Part shown: piece by piece, positions 1 to 6,081 of the stretch | Layout of the letters: each line of letters begins with the position of its first letter | How positions within the stretch are numbered: the stretch's first letter is position 1 | Virus record (IMG/VR): IMGVR_UViG_3300024433_000049 | Location: 1-24,773 of that record | Direction: 5' to 3' (one strand) | Length of the DNA: 24,773 nucleotides | Source: a virus | The notes under the pieces: model-generated | Seen by the model: the letters and a program-made list of their open reading frames with translations, nothing else | Databases searched by the model: none | Told to the model about the DNA's origin: nothing | Translations under genes and position numbers: made by a program

Positions 1-2
1 CA

Positions 3-740
3 TTCTGTCCTGGAGAGCAAATAAAACAGGCGACCGGGTATTATAAGATCAAAGATTTTTTAACAAAACTTGAAACACTATCAGCGCACACCGTGCAGGT
101 GCAATGGTTTTGTAATAAGATTGGCTCCCCGGATTTAGTTTATAGGGATGAATTCAATGCTGACATTCACTTGCTAACAGTCGATTTCAATCCATCAAAA
201 CAAGTTCATCTCTCAATAGATTGGGGCGGGACTCATCCATTTGCATTGGGAGTGTATCAAGATTACACAGATACCAAGCTTGATGCATGGGTGAAGGTTG
301 ATGAAATTTATGAAAGCAATACAAGCAATCCCCATATAATTGAAATTGCAAAGGGTCGCCCGTGGTGGAATTACATTGACCGTTCCGGCATGGTTTGCGA
401 TCCGTCAAGAAGCGACTTGCGGAGAGAGTGGCAGGCTGCCGGAGTAAGCACAAAAGGCGCCAATAATTCGGTAGAAATCGGGATATCAAGAGTTAGGGGT
501 GCATTGAAACCGGTTTTAGGCAGGCCCAAAATATATATTTCAAACAAATGCCACAATCACATCAGGGAATCTTCGGCATACAAATTAAATAAAAAAGGAA
601 TCCCGATTCAGGAAAATGACCACGCAATGGATGAATTTAGATATTTTGTTATCGAGAAAGTCAACCCAATTGAAAAGAAAAGTAACAAGAAGCCAACCAT
701 GACAAAAAGCAAAATGTATTCCGCAATGAAAGACTTTTAA
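3..740 (+). CDS. Terminase large subunit, C-terminal nuclease part (5' end outside window)
   Basis: This is the end of the DNA-packaging motor protein, which cuts concatemeric phage DNA and drives it into the prohead. The frame is open from the window edge, so only the last 245 residues are visible and the ATPase domain lies upstream. The RNase H-like nuclease fold shows as the first acidic strand HLSIDWGG (Asp about fragment residue 73), a middle segment with MVCDPSR, and the late acidic motif NDHAMDEFRY near the C-terminus. That spacing is typical of TerL nucleases. A GTG at 93 could be taken for a start, but the upstream residues continue the same protein. The portal gene follows after 55 bases that hold a promoter. 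The family call is firm. The subfamily (Mu gp28-like or other) is inferred from the neighbours. Confidence 0.88.
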   Translation, partial: FCPGEQIKQATGYYKIKDFLTKLETLSAHTVQVQWFCNKIGSPDLVYRDEFNADIHLLTVDFNPSKQVHLSIDWGGTHPFALGVYQDYTDTKLDAWVKVDEIYESNTSNPHIIEIAKGRPWWNYIDRSGMVCDPSRSDLRREWQAAGVSTKGANNSVEIGISRVRGALKPVLGRPKIYISNKCHNHIRESSAYKLNKKGIPIQENDHAMDEFRYFVIEKVNPIEKKSNKKPTMTKSKMYSAMKDF

Positions 741-741
741 T

Positions 742-754
742 GTTAAAATTTAAC
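742..754. promoter_or_regulatory. Perfect palindrome GTTAAA-A-TTTAAC upstream of portal promoter
   Basis: A 13-base perfect inverted repeat is centred at 748, 13 bases before the -35 box and 48 bases before the portal ATG. The same palindrome, differing only in the central base, stands at the identical distance from the promoter at 10108. It is probably a binding site for a dimeric regulator. The position just upstream of -35 suits an activator, but a repressor is possible. Confidence 0.6.
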
Positions 755-760
755 AATATG

Positions 761-789
761 TTGAAAAAAAACGAAAACTATCATATAAT
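761..789 (+). promoter_or_regulatory. Sigma70-type promoter for portal gene, leaderless
   Basis: TTGAAA (761-766), a 17-base spacer and a perfect TATAAT (784-789) form a near-consensus promoter. The portal ATG begins at 796, only six bases after the -10 box, where transcription would be expected to start. No Shine-Dalgarno sequence precedes that ATG. Both facts point to a leaderless mRNA. Confidence 0.75.
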
Positions 790-795
790 TACGGT

Positions 796-2160
796 ATGGC
801 AGAATTACAAAAAGCTAATAGCAAGAAAATAGAAGAGGGGATTAATAAAGCTTTTATCTCAGAGGCGTCAAAAATTACAGGGTGGTATGATGAGATGCCA
901 TTCGACCCTAATGAGGTTTTGGGAGTCAGGTCAAGCTTCAAAACTAAAGAAGAGGCTGTGCGGAAAATGGATGAAGGCGATCCGACACTTGCCGGGCTAA
1001 AAGAAACCATGCTTGCTGCAATTTTGGGACAGGCGGATGAAATAAAATCTGATTCAGACGATAAGGGAGAAAAAGAATTTATTGATGAGATGTTTGGAAG
1101 AATTTCAAAATTCAGAGATAAGAAAAAAAATATGCTATCTTCCCTATTTATAGGGAATTCGTTTACCGAATTGATATACGCACAGGAAACCATAAATGGC
1201 CGTACCGTATGGGGGTTAGATGAAAGCTTAGGCGGGCTAATCGTTCGCCCACCATCAAGCTTTTGTTTTAAGCAGAAAGAGGACGGAACATGGGATTTGT
1301 TATACACGCCTTGCGATGGGAATATATTTATTGAATCTTGTTTTGTGGGAAATGAAATAGTTTTAGATTCCAGGAAGTTCAAGGCGATGACATATAATGC
1401 GCAGTTCGGAAATCCTATAGGGCGCGGGATTTACAATGATATTTATAATTATTGGTGGCTTAAGAAAGAAGAGGTCAAGCTGTGGGGATTGCTGGGTGAA
1501 GTTTTTGTATCGCCAAGCAAAATAATAACTAAAAAAGAAAAAGAAGGAAATTTTACCACGGAAGAAAACGAGACACTTGAGGAGTACGGTAATAATCCGC
1601 GAGCAAACACCACCATAATTTTGCCAGATTCACAAGTTGAAGTCGTGTTTCTTAATCAGAATCCAAAAGACCCCGGCGATGCTTACAATAATTTCATCAT
1701 GTTCTGCAGTCTTTCCATGGCATATAGAATCCAGGGGCAGGGATTAGCCCTAAATGAATCATCCGGCAGCCAGGCTAAGGAAAAAGTCAGGATGAAACTA
1801 TTTAATTACCTAACTCAATCCTATATCAAAAGTTTTGAAGATTTTATAAATGATGAAATTATAAAACAGCTCTGCGATCTTAATTTTGAAAACCCTGCCT
1901 ATCCAAAATTTTCAATAGTATTACCGGAAGCCCCGGATCCGAAAGAATGGGTTGAAGCCATGGAGAAAGCGACAGCATTGGGTGCGGAAATACCACGGGG
2001 ATGGTTTGAAGATAAATTGGGCATACCGGATCAGAAGGACGGAGAAGATATATTGAAGGTTCCTGAAAAGCAGACCAGCCAGACGTTTGCTAAGTATTTA
2101 GAAGACATAGAAGAGAGGATGCAGGTATATTTTCGAGATGAAAAATATCTTACTGAGTAA
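796..2160 (+). CDS. Phage portal protein (Mu gp29/DUF935-like)
   Basis: The product is a 454-residue portal, the dodecameric ring at the capsid vertex through which DNA enters and to which the tail joins. Family features are an acidic helical N-terminus, the segment FIGNSFTELIYA followed by a wing region with GLDESLGGLIVRPPSSF, the NPIGRGIYNDIYNYWWLKK stretch (portal proteins typically have NPxGxG plus an aromatic helix here), and a C-terminal helical domain with IKQLCDLNF and a DKLGIP-type end. It sits directly after the terminase, as expected. The ATG at 796 has no ribosome binding site and lies at the predicted transcription start. The residues after about 420 (KYLEDIEERMQVYF) form a short charged tail. 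The portal call is strong; the DUF935 assignment is from memory of the family pattern. Confidence 0.85.
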   Translation: MAELQKANSKKIEEGINKAFISEASKITGWYDEMPFDPNEVLGVRSSFKTKEEAVRKMDEGDPTLAGLKETMLAAILGQADEIKSDSDDKGEKEFIDEMFGRISKFRDKKKNMLSSLFIGNSFTELIYAQETINGRTVWGLDESLGGLIVRPPSSFCFKQKEDGTWDLLYTPCDGNIFIESCFVGNEIVLDSRKFKAMTYNAQFGNPIGRGIYNDIYNYWWLKKEEVKLWGLLGEVFVSPSKIITKKEKEGNFTTEENETLEEYGNNPRANTTIILPDSQVEVVFLNQNPKDPGDAYNNFIMFCSLSMAYRIQGQGLALNESSGSQAKEKVRMKLFNYLTQSYIKSFEDFINDEIIKQLCDLNFENPAYPKFSIVLPEAPDPKEWVEAMEKATALGAEIPRGWFEDKLGIPDQKDGEDILKVPEKQTSQTFAKYLEDIEERMQVYFRDEKYLTE

Positions 2161-2164
2161 ATAA

Positions 2165-2189
2165 ATTTACTTCCAGGCCATAAGTAAAT
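2165..2189 (+). terminator. AT-rich hairpin after portal gene (possible weak terminator)
   Basis: ATTTACTT (2165-2172) pairs perfectly with AAGTAAAT (2182-2189) around a 9-base loop. It starts five bases after the portal stop and ends 11 bases before the next promoter, so it may separate the two transcription units. The stem is AT-rich and no clear U-run follows, so termination would be weak. Confidence 0.3.
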
Positions 2190-2200
2190 AATCTTTAGTG

Positions 2201-2229
2201 TTGAAATATTAACATAATTATGTTATAAT
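2201..2229 (+). promoter_or_regulatory. Promoter of the HTH/accessory operon, with 16-bp operator palindrome in its spacer
   Basis: TTGAAA (2201-2206), 17 bases and TATAAT (2224-2229) form a near-consensus promoter. The spacer contains the perfect palindrome TAACATAATTATGTTA (2210-2225), which runs into the first two bases of the -10 box. A protein bound there would block RNA polymerase, so repression is the natural reading. An ATG at 2236 lies six bases after the -10 box, again giving a leaderless arrangement. Confidence 0.72.
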
Positions 2230-2235
2230 GGATAT

Positions 2236-2271
2236 ATGAAAAATAATTTAGGGAGCAAATATGACACTTGA
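2236..2271 (+). CDS. 11-residue leader peptide, leaderless
   Basis: The short ORF MKNNLGSKYDT begins at the predicted transcription start of the promoter at 2201. It reads through the GGGAG (2251-2255) that serves the next small ORF and stops inside that ORF (TGA 2269-2271). Ribosomes on this peptide would therefore pass over the next ribosome binding site, a layout that fits translational coupling. Whether the peptide has any function of its own is unknown. Confidence 0.4.
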   Translation: MKNNLGSKYDT

Positions 2272-2317
2272 TGAAATAGGAGAAAACATTTCACGGAAAT
2301 TAAGGAGCAAGAAATGA
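2261..2317 (+). CDS. 18-residue peptide overlapping the HTH gene
   Basis: MTLDEIGENISRKLRSKK has a proper ribosome binding site (GGGAG, five bases before the ATG). Its stop codon overlaps the start of the HTH gene in an ATGA arrangement (2314-2317). It also carries the AAGGAG (2302-2307) that serves the HTH gene. The peptide is basic at its C-terminus. It may be a translated leader or a real micro-protein. Confidence 0.4.
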   Translation: MTLDEIGENISRKLRSKK

Positions 2318-2541
2318 GCCAAGCATTCACTAACTGGATTCAACAAAAAGAGAAAGAACGCTATTTCGTATATGAGATAGCAGAAATGGCCGGGCTTTCC
2401 TGGTCAACATTCAGGCTACATCGGGAGCCAGGAAAAGTCAAGATGAGTAAAAAGACAGCATTGAAAATCCATGAAGCAACCGGTATTAGCATGGAAGATT
2501 TGGGGTTTGCTGAATTATTGAGAGATCAAGGGAGATCGTGA
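2314..2541 (+). CDS. Small helix-turn-helix DNA-binding protein
   Basis: This 75-residue protein resembles small Cro/CI-type regulators. Residues about 17-45 (FVYEIAEMAGLSWSTFRLHRE) fit a helix-turn-helix with the turn at AGLS, and residues 47-64 (MSKKTALKIHEATGISMEDL) resemble the following helices of an XRE-like fold. The start at 2314 is supported by AAGGAG six bases upstream and by the ATGA overlap. It is the first substantial gene after a promoter with a palindrome in its spacer, so it may repress its own operon. It is also the only candidate DNA-binding regulator visible for the shared palindromes at 742 and 10089. Both roles are inference. Confidence 0.6.
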   Translation: MSQAFTNWIQQKEKERYFVYEIAEMAGLSWSTFRLHREPGKVKMSKKTALKIHEATGISMEDLGFAELLRDQGRS

Positions 2542-2873
2542 TGTGCAATGCGATAATTACAGATAGTGAATATGAATATCGAGAAGCGAAAGAAAGATAC
2601 TGGCACCTTACAAAAGACATACATAGGGATTTGATTGATCTGTTTTCACGTGCATCAAAAATTACACACATATATGATAAGAATGGAGACTTCTGTAAGT
2701 TTGGATATAACAAAGAAACTCAAAACAAAATTGATGAATTGCGTAAATTTGATAAAATTGCATTTGGTATATGCTTTAGGAAACTTTTAGACAGAGATAG
2801 GAGCGGGGAGCCGATAGGCAAATCACCCAATGAGTTGCTGGGGTGGGTGGATGAAAAGGAGGTAGGGAAATGA
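2541..2873 (+). CDS. Hypothetical protein, 110 residues
   Basis: No family is recognised. The N-terminal half is rich in charged and aromatic residues with predicted helices (EYEYREAKERYWHL, HRDLIDLFSRASK). A segment IYDKNGDFCKFGYNKETQNKIDELRKFDK follows. AAGGGAG (2528-2534) is better spaced for the ATG at 2541 than for the GTG at 2538, which overlaps the HTH gene stop. The gene ends with an ATGA overlap with the methyltransferase gene, so the two are probably co-translated. Confidence 0.65.
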   Translation: MCNAIITDSEYEYREAKERYWHLTKDIHRDLIDLFSRASKITHIYDKNGDFCKFGYNKETQNKIDELRKFDKIAFGICFRKLLDRDRSGEPIGKSPNELLGWVDEKEVGK

Positions 2874-3322
2874 CCAAAATCAGAGGTTACGCAGCCATAG
2901 GGCTTTATTCCCCACAAAACGATCTAAATGTAGGCGCAGCCATGAGAGCCGTTGGTTGCTACAGGGCTGCGTTTTTGGCTATATCCGGCGGCAATGCCGA
3001 TAAGTGCGGGGCGACCGATACTGCGAGTATGTGGCGGGATATTCCGTTTATCAGGGTGGACGATCTGCACAATATAATTCCCTATGATTGCATACCGGTT
3101 GCCGTTGACCTGGTGGACGGAGCCGAATCGTTAATTGATTATAAGCATCCTGAACGGGCATTTTATATTTTCGGCCCGGAAAACGGAACGCTTAGCAAGG
3201 GTGTAATCTCATGGTGTCGGGACAAGGTCATGATTCCGACTTGCGATTGCATGAACTTAGCCGCAACGGTCAATGTAGTACTATATGACCGAATGGCGAA
3301 AAGGCAAAGGGAGGTAGCATGA
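2870..3322 (+). CDS. SPOUT (TrmH/SpoU-like) RNA 2'-O-methyltransferase
   Basis: At 150 residues this is close to the minimal TrmL-type SPOUT enzyme, which forms a dimer with a trefoil knot and transfers a methyl group from S-adenosylmethionine to a ribose 2'-OH, usually in tRNA or rRNA. The three family motifs are present: motif 1 at residues 20-27 (NVGAAMRA, with the Asn and the Arg expected to be catalytic), motif 2 at 101-106 (FGPENG) and motif 3 at 122-140 (IPTCDCMNLAATVNVVLYD). The usual Ser-Leu-Asn of motif 3 reads Cys-Met-Asn here, keeping the Asn. The start has a clear AGG-rich ribosome binding site and overlaps the upstream stop. The RNA target cannot be read from sequence. A host-modification or anti-defence role is speculation. 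Confidence 0.82.
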   Translation: MTKIRGYAAIGLYSPQNDLNVGAAMRAVGCYRAAFLAISGGNADKCGATDTASMWRDIPFIRVDDLHNIIPYDCIPVAVDLVDGAESLIDYKHPERAFYIFGPENGTLSKGVISWCRDKVMIPTCDCMNLAATVNVVLYDRMAKRQREVA

Positions 3323-3609
3323 AAAAAATAACGAGCTACATAATGGGTTGGATTGCGCACTTTGGATTAAGGTTAACCTGCCGCTACCTATGGCACAAGA
3401 TAAGGCTATTTTTTAAATACGGCACATTCAGGCTGCACAAACAGGGTCTTATTGAAACCAAAAGAGAATACCAGCGGCTTCAAAAGGCTCTTTGTGAACT
3501 GATAATCGGAGGTAATGAAGCTTGTGGGGCACTAAAAGGAGTTGGAATTCAACTCGATAAACTTGCGAAATATACAAACCAAATACGCTGGCCTGGATTC
3601 AGATGCTAA
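3319..3609 (+). CDS. Hypothetical basic protein, 96 residues
   Basis: No family is recognised. The N-terminus (residues 1-35) is basic and amphipathic with many aromatic residues (YIMGWIAHFGLRLTCRYLWH), which could associate with a membrane but is not a clean transmembrane helix. The middle (residues 45-66) is a helical charged stretch with EYQRLQKALCELI. The start overlaps the methyltransferase stop by four bases (ATGA) and is preceded by GGGAGG, so translation is probably coupled to it. Confidence 0.6.
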   Translation: MKKITSYIMGWIAHFGLRLTCRYLWHKIRLFFKYGTFRLHKQGLIETKREYQRLQKALCELIIGGNEACGALKGVGIQLDKLAKYTNQIRWPGFRC

Positions 3610-3794
3610 GATTAACGGGTGAAAATTACGAAATTGAAGGTGTGTTATGTTTTTCTGCATTTAGCCCAGAGTGTGAGTTCGATGCGGAACCTACCTGCAG
3701 GCCGGGGTGGCTTGAAAAACTAAAGGGTATCAATACTAATGATAATTACGAATCATTGTTGGCAGGTTTAATAACAGGGGCAATTGATGAATAA
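3603..3794 (+). CDS. Hypothetical acidic protein, 63 residues
   Basis: No family is recognised. It overlaps the previous gene by seven bases and has no clear ribosome binding site, so translation is likely to depend on coupling. The sequence is acidic and holds two cysteines near its centre (CFSAFSPECEFDAEPTCRPGW has a CX7CX7C-like spacing). It ends with LLAGLITGAIDE. The stop region contains the ribosome binding site of the next gene. Confidence 0.5.
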   Translation: MLRLTGENYEIEGVLCFSAFSPECEFDAEPTCRPGWLEKLKGINTNDNYESLLAGLITGAIDE

Positions 3795-3804
3795 GGAGGT
3801 AATC

Positions 3805-4068
3805 ATGCCATATAATTGTAGATGCGGTTTGATTGCGGTCAATGATTTTGTTGCAAGGCCTGAAAAAAATCATAAAATAATAATTAGGAATACTGAAAAT
3901 GATAATGAGATTGTGGATGAGATCAGTGCGACTGCAAGTAAAGTTGATAAATTTTTTAATCAGTCAGAGAAAATATCTTTTAATTTTGGCGGTGAATTGA
4001 GAATTGTTGAAAAGCAAGAATTGATTGACGATAAACTTACTTGGTACATAAGCACCGTGAGGCCATAA
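3805..4068 (+). CDS. Hypothetical protein, 87 residues
   Basis: No family is recognised. The frame is open from an ATG at 3784, but the strong AAGGAGG at 3793-3799 and the ATG five bases later at 3805 fix the likely start. The first residues, PYNCRCGL, have two closely spaced cysteines. The rest is a mixed beta/alpha pattern ending in LTWYISTVRP. Its stop overlaps the start of the next gene (TAATG). Confidence 0.6.
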   Translation: MPYNCRCGLIAVNDFVARPEKNHKIIIRNTENDNEIVDEISATASKVDKFFNQSEKISFNFGGELRIVEKQELIDDKLTWYISTVRP

Positions 4069-4232
4069 TGGAAACTATGGAATATTATCCCTACCAATGG
4101 GTTAAGTGTGATCATTGTAAAAAAACCATTATCGTCGGCAGTATGGACTGGTTTCCCATGTCGGAAACTACAGGCGCGCCACTTTGTTATAAATGTTGCC
4201 ATAAAAAGATTAATCGGAAGTTAAGAAAATAA
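4068..4232 (+). CDS. Small zinc-ribbon protein, 54 residues
   Basis: Two CxxC pairs, CDHC early and CYKC late, are about 30 residues apart, as in a treble-clef or zinc-ribbon fold binding one zinc ion. The C-terminus is strongly basic (CHKKINRKLRK), which suits nucleic-acid contact. The frame is open from 4041, but the ATG at 4068 (GAGG upstream, overlap with the previous stop) is the better start. Role unknown. Confidence 0.6.
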   Translation: METMEYYPYQWVKCDHCKKTIIVGSMDWFPMSETTGAPLCYKCCHKKINRKLRK

Positions 4233-4266
4233 ATGGAGTGGCAAGCAATGAGGATAAAGTAAGAAA

Positions 4267-4458
4267 ATGAAAAAACGGAAAAAGCATAACAAGAAAATAA
4301 TTAAAGACCTTTATTCATGGTTGCATGAACGTGGCGAAATAGGGAACGCAGACCTGGAAGACAAGCCCAAAATTGATAATAGTTGCGAGATTCCGGTACA
4401 TAATTTTCGACCCGAACTATTCGCCCCAGGCAATGTAAAGGATCATTTTGAGTATTAG
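4267..4458 (+). CDS. Hypothetical protein, 63 residues
   Basis: No family is recognised. The first 15 residues are almost entirely basic (MKKRKKHNKKIIKDL), and the rest is acidic to neutral with several prolines. A ribosome binding site is poorly defined (AAGTAAG just upstream), so the start is less sure than for its neighbours. Nine bases separate it from the exonuclease gene. Confidence 0.5.
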   Translation: MKKRKKHNKKIIKDLYSWLHERGEIGNADLEDKPKIDNSCEIPVHNFRPELFAPGNVKDHFEY

Positions 4459-4467
4459 GAGAAAAAA

Positions 4468-5013
4468 ATGAACTTATTTTTCATAGACACGGAAACGACC
4501 GGATTCGATCCAAAGAAACATGAGATTTTTGAACTTGCTTTTACAATCGAAATTGATGGAGTAACGCATTGCAAAATGGAGTTATTTATGCGCCCGGAAA
4601 AGTGGGATAATATAAGCGAAAAGGCTCTTGCGGTTAATGGATGGACGGTGGAGAAGTTGAGGGCATTGCCGGAAAGATCGCAATTCCATAAACTATTCCG
4701 ATCTATACCGTTATTTTCTCCGCCGCTAACTATAGTCGAATACAGCAATAAGTTTGATTATAAATTCTTAAAAGCATTTCACAAAGAGACTGTTGGTGAG
4801 CGTGATTTTAATTTAAATTTCAAAAAGCAATCAATCAATGTTCTTTCCCTTGCAAAAAAGAAGCTGCCCGGCTTGAAATCTCATTCTCTTAAATCGGTGG
4901 CAAGGCATTTAGGTATCCCGGCAGATGATAGTAAGCTGCACGGTGCAGGGTATGATCGGGATTTATTGATGCACGTTTACCATAAATTGAAATACAGGAG
5001 GGATAAAAAGTGA
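4468..5013 (+). CDS. DnaQ-like DEDDh 3'-5' exonuclease
   Basis: This 181-residue protein has the full DEDDh exonuclease signature: ExoI at residues 7-12 (DTETTG, acidic D7 and E9), ExoII around 94-97 (NKFD) and ExoIII with H158, A160 and D163 (HGAGYD). The family uses two metal ions to remove nucleotides from 3' ends of DNA or RNA. The polymerase III epsilon subunit, RNase T and many stand-alone phage enzymes belong to it. The length fits a bare nuclease domain. AGGAG lies well placed before the ATG. Being among head genes rather than replication genes is unusual. It could trim host or phage nucleic acid, or act in repair. Its substrate is not readable. Confidence 0.85.
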   Translation: MNLFFIDTETTGFDPKKHEIFELAFTIEIDGVTHCKMELFMRPEKWDNISEKALAVNGWTVEKLRALPERSQFHKLFRSIPLFSPPLTIVEYSNKFDYKFLKAFHKETVGERDFNLNFKKQSINVLSLAKKKLPGLKSHSLKSVARHLGIPADDSKLHGAGYDRDLLMHVYHKLKYRRDKK

Positions 5014-5210
5014 AAATTGAGATAACGCTTTATTTCAGCGGCTATAAAAAGCGGGATGAAATTGAGGAATCATGGTATAGGTATTTTAAAATTCTCGGCT
5101 TAAGTTTCAAGAGAACCCAAACGTCACGTGGCGATTTTTTCGATATTTTTGTGGAGCTACTTGGGTTTGATTTTATATTGACTATTAAGTGGAATCAAAA
5201 ACATAAGTAA
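5010..5210 (+). CDS. Hypothetical protein, 66 residues
   Basis: No family is recognised. It begins with GTG, overlapping the exonuclease stop (GTGA), with AGGAGGG about seven bases upstream. The pattern of aromatic and charged residues (FSGYKKRDEIEESWYRYFKILGL) and the strands near the end (FVELLGFDFILTIKW) suggest a small alpha/beta protein. Coupling to the exonuclease gene suggests, but does not prove, a related role. Confidence 0.55.
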   Translation: MKIEITLYFSGYKKRDEIEESWYRYFKILGLSFKRTQTSRGDFFDIFVELLGFDFILTIKWNQKHK

Positions 5211-5235
5211 TGAGTATTCAAAAAAGGAGAAATAA

Positions 5236-5523
5236 ATGAGCAATCCAACAAAGAAACCAAAACCACCGGTTGAAGAAAAACCAAATATTTCTATAAGTAA
5301 AATAATTAATGAAAAATTTGAAAAGAAATTAGTCGAATTGGTAAGTGAATATTACAGGATACCGACTGGTATAATTTATCACCTTTCTCCCTATATGTCC
5401 GATACTGAAAATTACATCAAAATCAATTTCCCGGCGAAAGCCAAAGCCGAAAGAGAGCATGGAGATAGCCATGTTTTTTATACCGATAAATACGGAAAAG
5501 TTGAAAAAAATCCCGGTTCATGA
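5236..5523 (+). CDS. Hypothetical protein, 95 residues
   Basis: No family is recognised. It starts after AAGGAG with standard spacing. The N-terminus is Pro/Lys-rich and probably unstructured (NPTKKPKPPVEEKP). A helix (IINEKFEKKLVELVSEYY) and a region ending in HVFYTDKYGKVEKNPGS follow. Confidence 0.6.
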   Translation: MSNPTKKPKPPVEEKPNISISKIINEKFEKKLVELVSEYYRIPTGIIYHLSPYMSDTENYIKINFPAKAKAEREHGDSHVFYTDKYGKVEKNPGS

Positions 5524-5568
5524 CATAATGAAGACATGAATAACGAAAACAAATCAAAGGAGTAAAGG

Positions 5569-5817
5569 ATGATAATTCTAAAAATTATTTTAGTTTTGTG
5601 TGTTGCGGAAATTTATCAAATCGTAATTTTGACAATTGCGAACCGGGTTGATAGGTTAAATCATGGCTTATATGATTATTTTTATGATAAGCATGGCTCT
5701 GGTAATAAAGAAAAATCAATGAGAGAAAGAATCAAAACTGATTATGTCCGCCGACTGGTAGCTACTTGTATATTCTCAATTTTCTTGGCATATAAAACGG
5801 TTTGGTTTTTGTGGTGA
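5569..5817 (+). CDS. Small membrane protein with two hydrophobic segments
   Basis: The 82-residue product has hydrophobic stretches at residues 2-24 (IILKIILVLCVAEIYQIVIL) and about 63-81 (LVATCIFSIFLAYKTVWFLW), joined by a highly charged loop with KEKSMRERIKTDYVRR. This is a two-pass inner-membrane topology, with the basic loop likely cytoplasmic. AAAGGAG lies before the ATG inside a nine-codon ORF (5536-5565, MNNENKSKE). A holin is one possibility, since two-pass holins are of this size, but no endolysin gene is beside it and the segments are not typical, so function is left open. Confidence 0.5.
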   Translation: MIILKIILVLCVAEIYQIVILTIANRVDRLNHGLYDYFYDKHGSGNKEKSMRERIKTDYVRRLVATCIFSIFLAYKTVWFLW

Positions 5818-5820
5818 GGC

Positions 5821-6081
5821 GTGAAAGCTAAAGCAACATATGGTAGTAATTTTAAATCAGAATTGGTTGAAATTGGTGATATAAAGATTGGTGATATTTA
5901 TAGGGATAAGAATTTATGTCCAAATTGCAGGCAGCAAATGAATGAAATTTCAATACCACAGACAGGCACCACATCCACAACGAATGATGGTTTAGAAAGA
6001 TTTCAATGCCCCAATTGCCTAAGTGTAGTATGTATGAGTAGGCCAGTTAAAACTAAACGGAGGAGTTTAGTCAGTGCCTAA
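5821..6081 (+). CDS. Zinc-ribbon protein, 86 residues
   Basis: Two CPNC motifs about 30 residues apart (residues 33-36 and 64-67) form a classic zinc ribbon. The GTG start lies three bases after the membrane-protein stop, with only a weak GTGAGG upstream, so the start is uncertain. The C-terminus is basic (PVKTKRRSLVSA) and overlaps the next gene by eight bases. A nucleic-acid-binding role is possible but not shown. Confidence 0.6.
   Translation: MKAKATYGSNFKSELVEIGDIKIGDIYRDKNLCPNCRQQMNEISIPQTGTTSTTNDGLERFQCPNCLSVVCMSRPVKTKRRSLVSA

Noticed and set aside
789-1382. 197-residue minus-strand open frame inside the portal gene
   Set aside because: It lies fully opposite the well-supported portal gene, has Ser/Phe-rich composition typical of antisense frames, and no ribosome binding site.
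5569-5817. Two-pass membrane protein as holin
   Set aside because: No endolysin or spanin gene is adjacent and the loop is long and charged, so the lysis role is not claimed.
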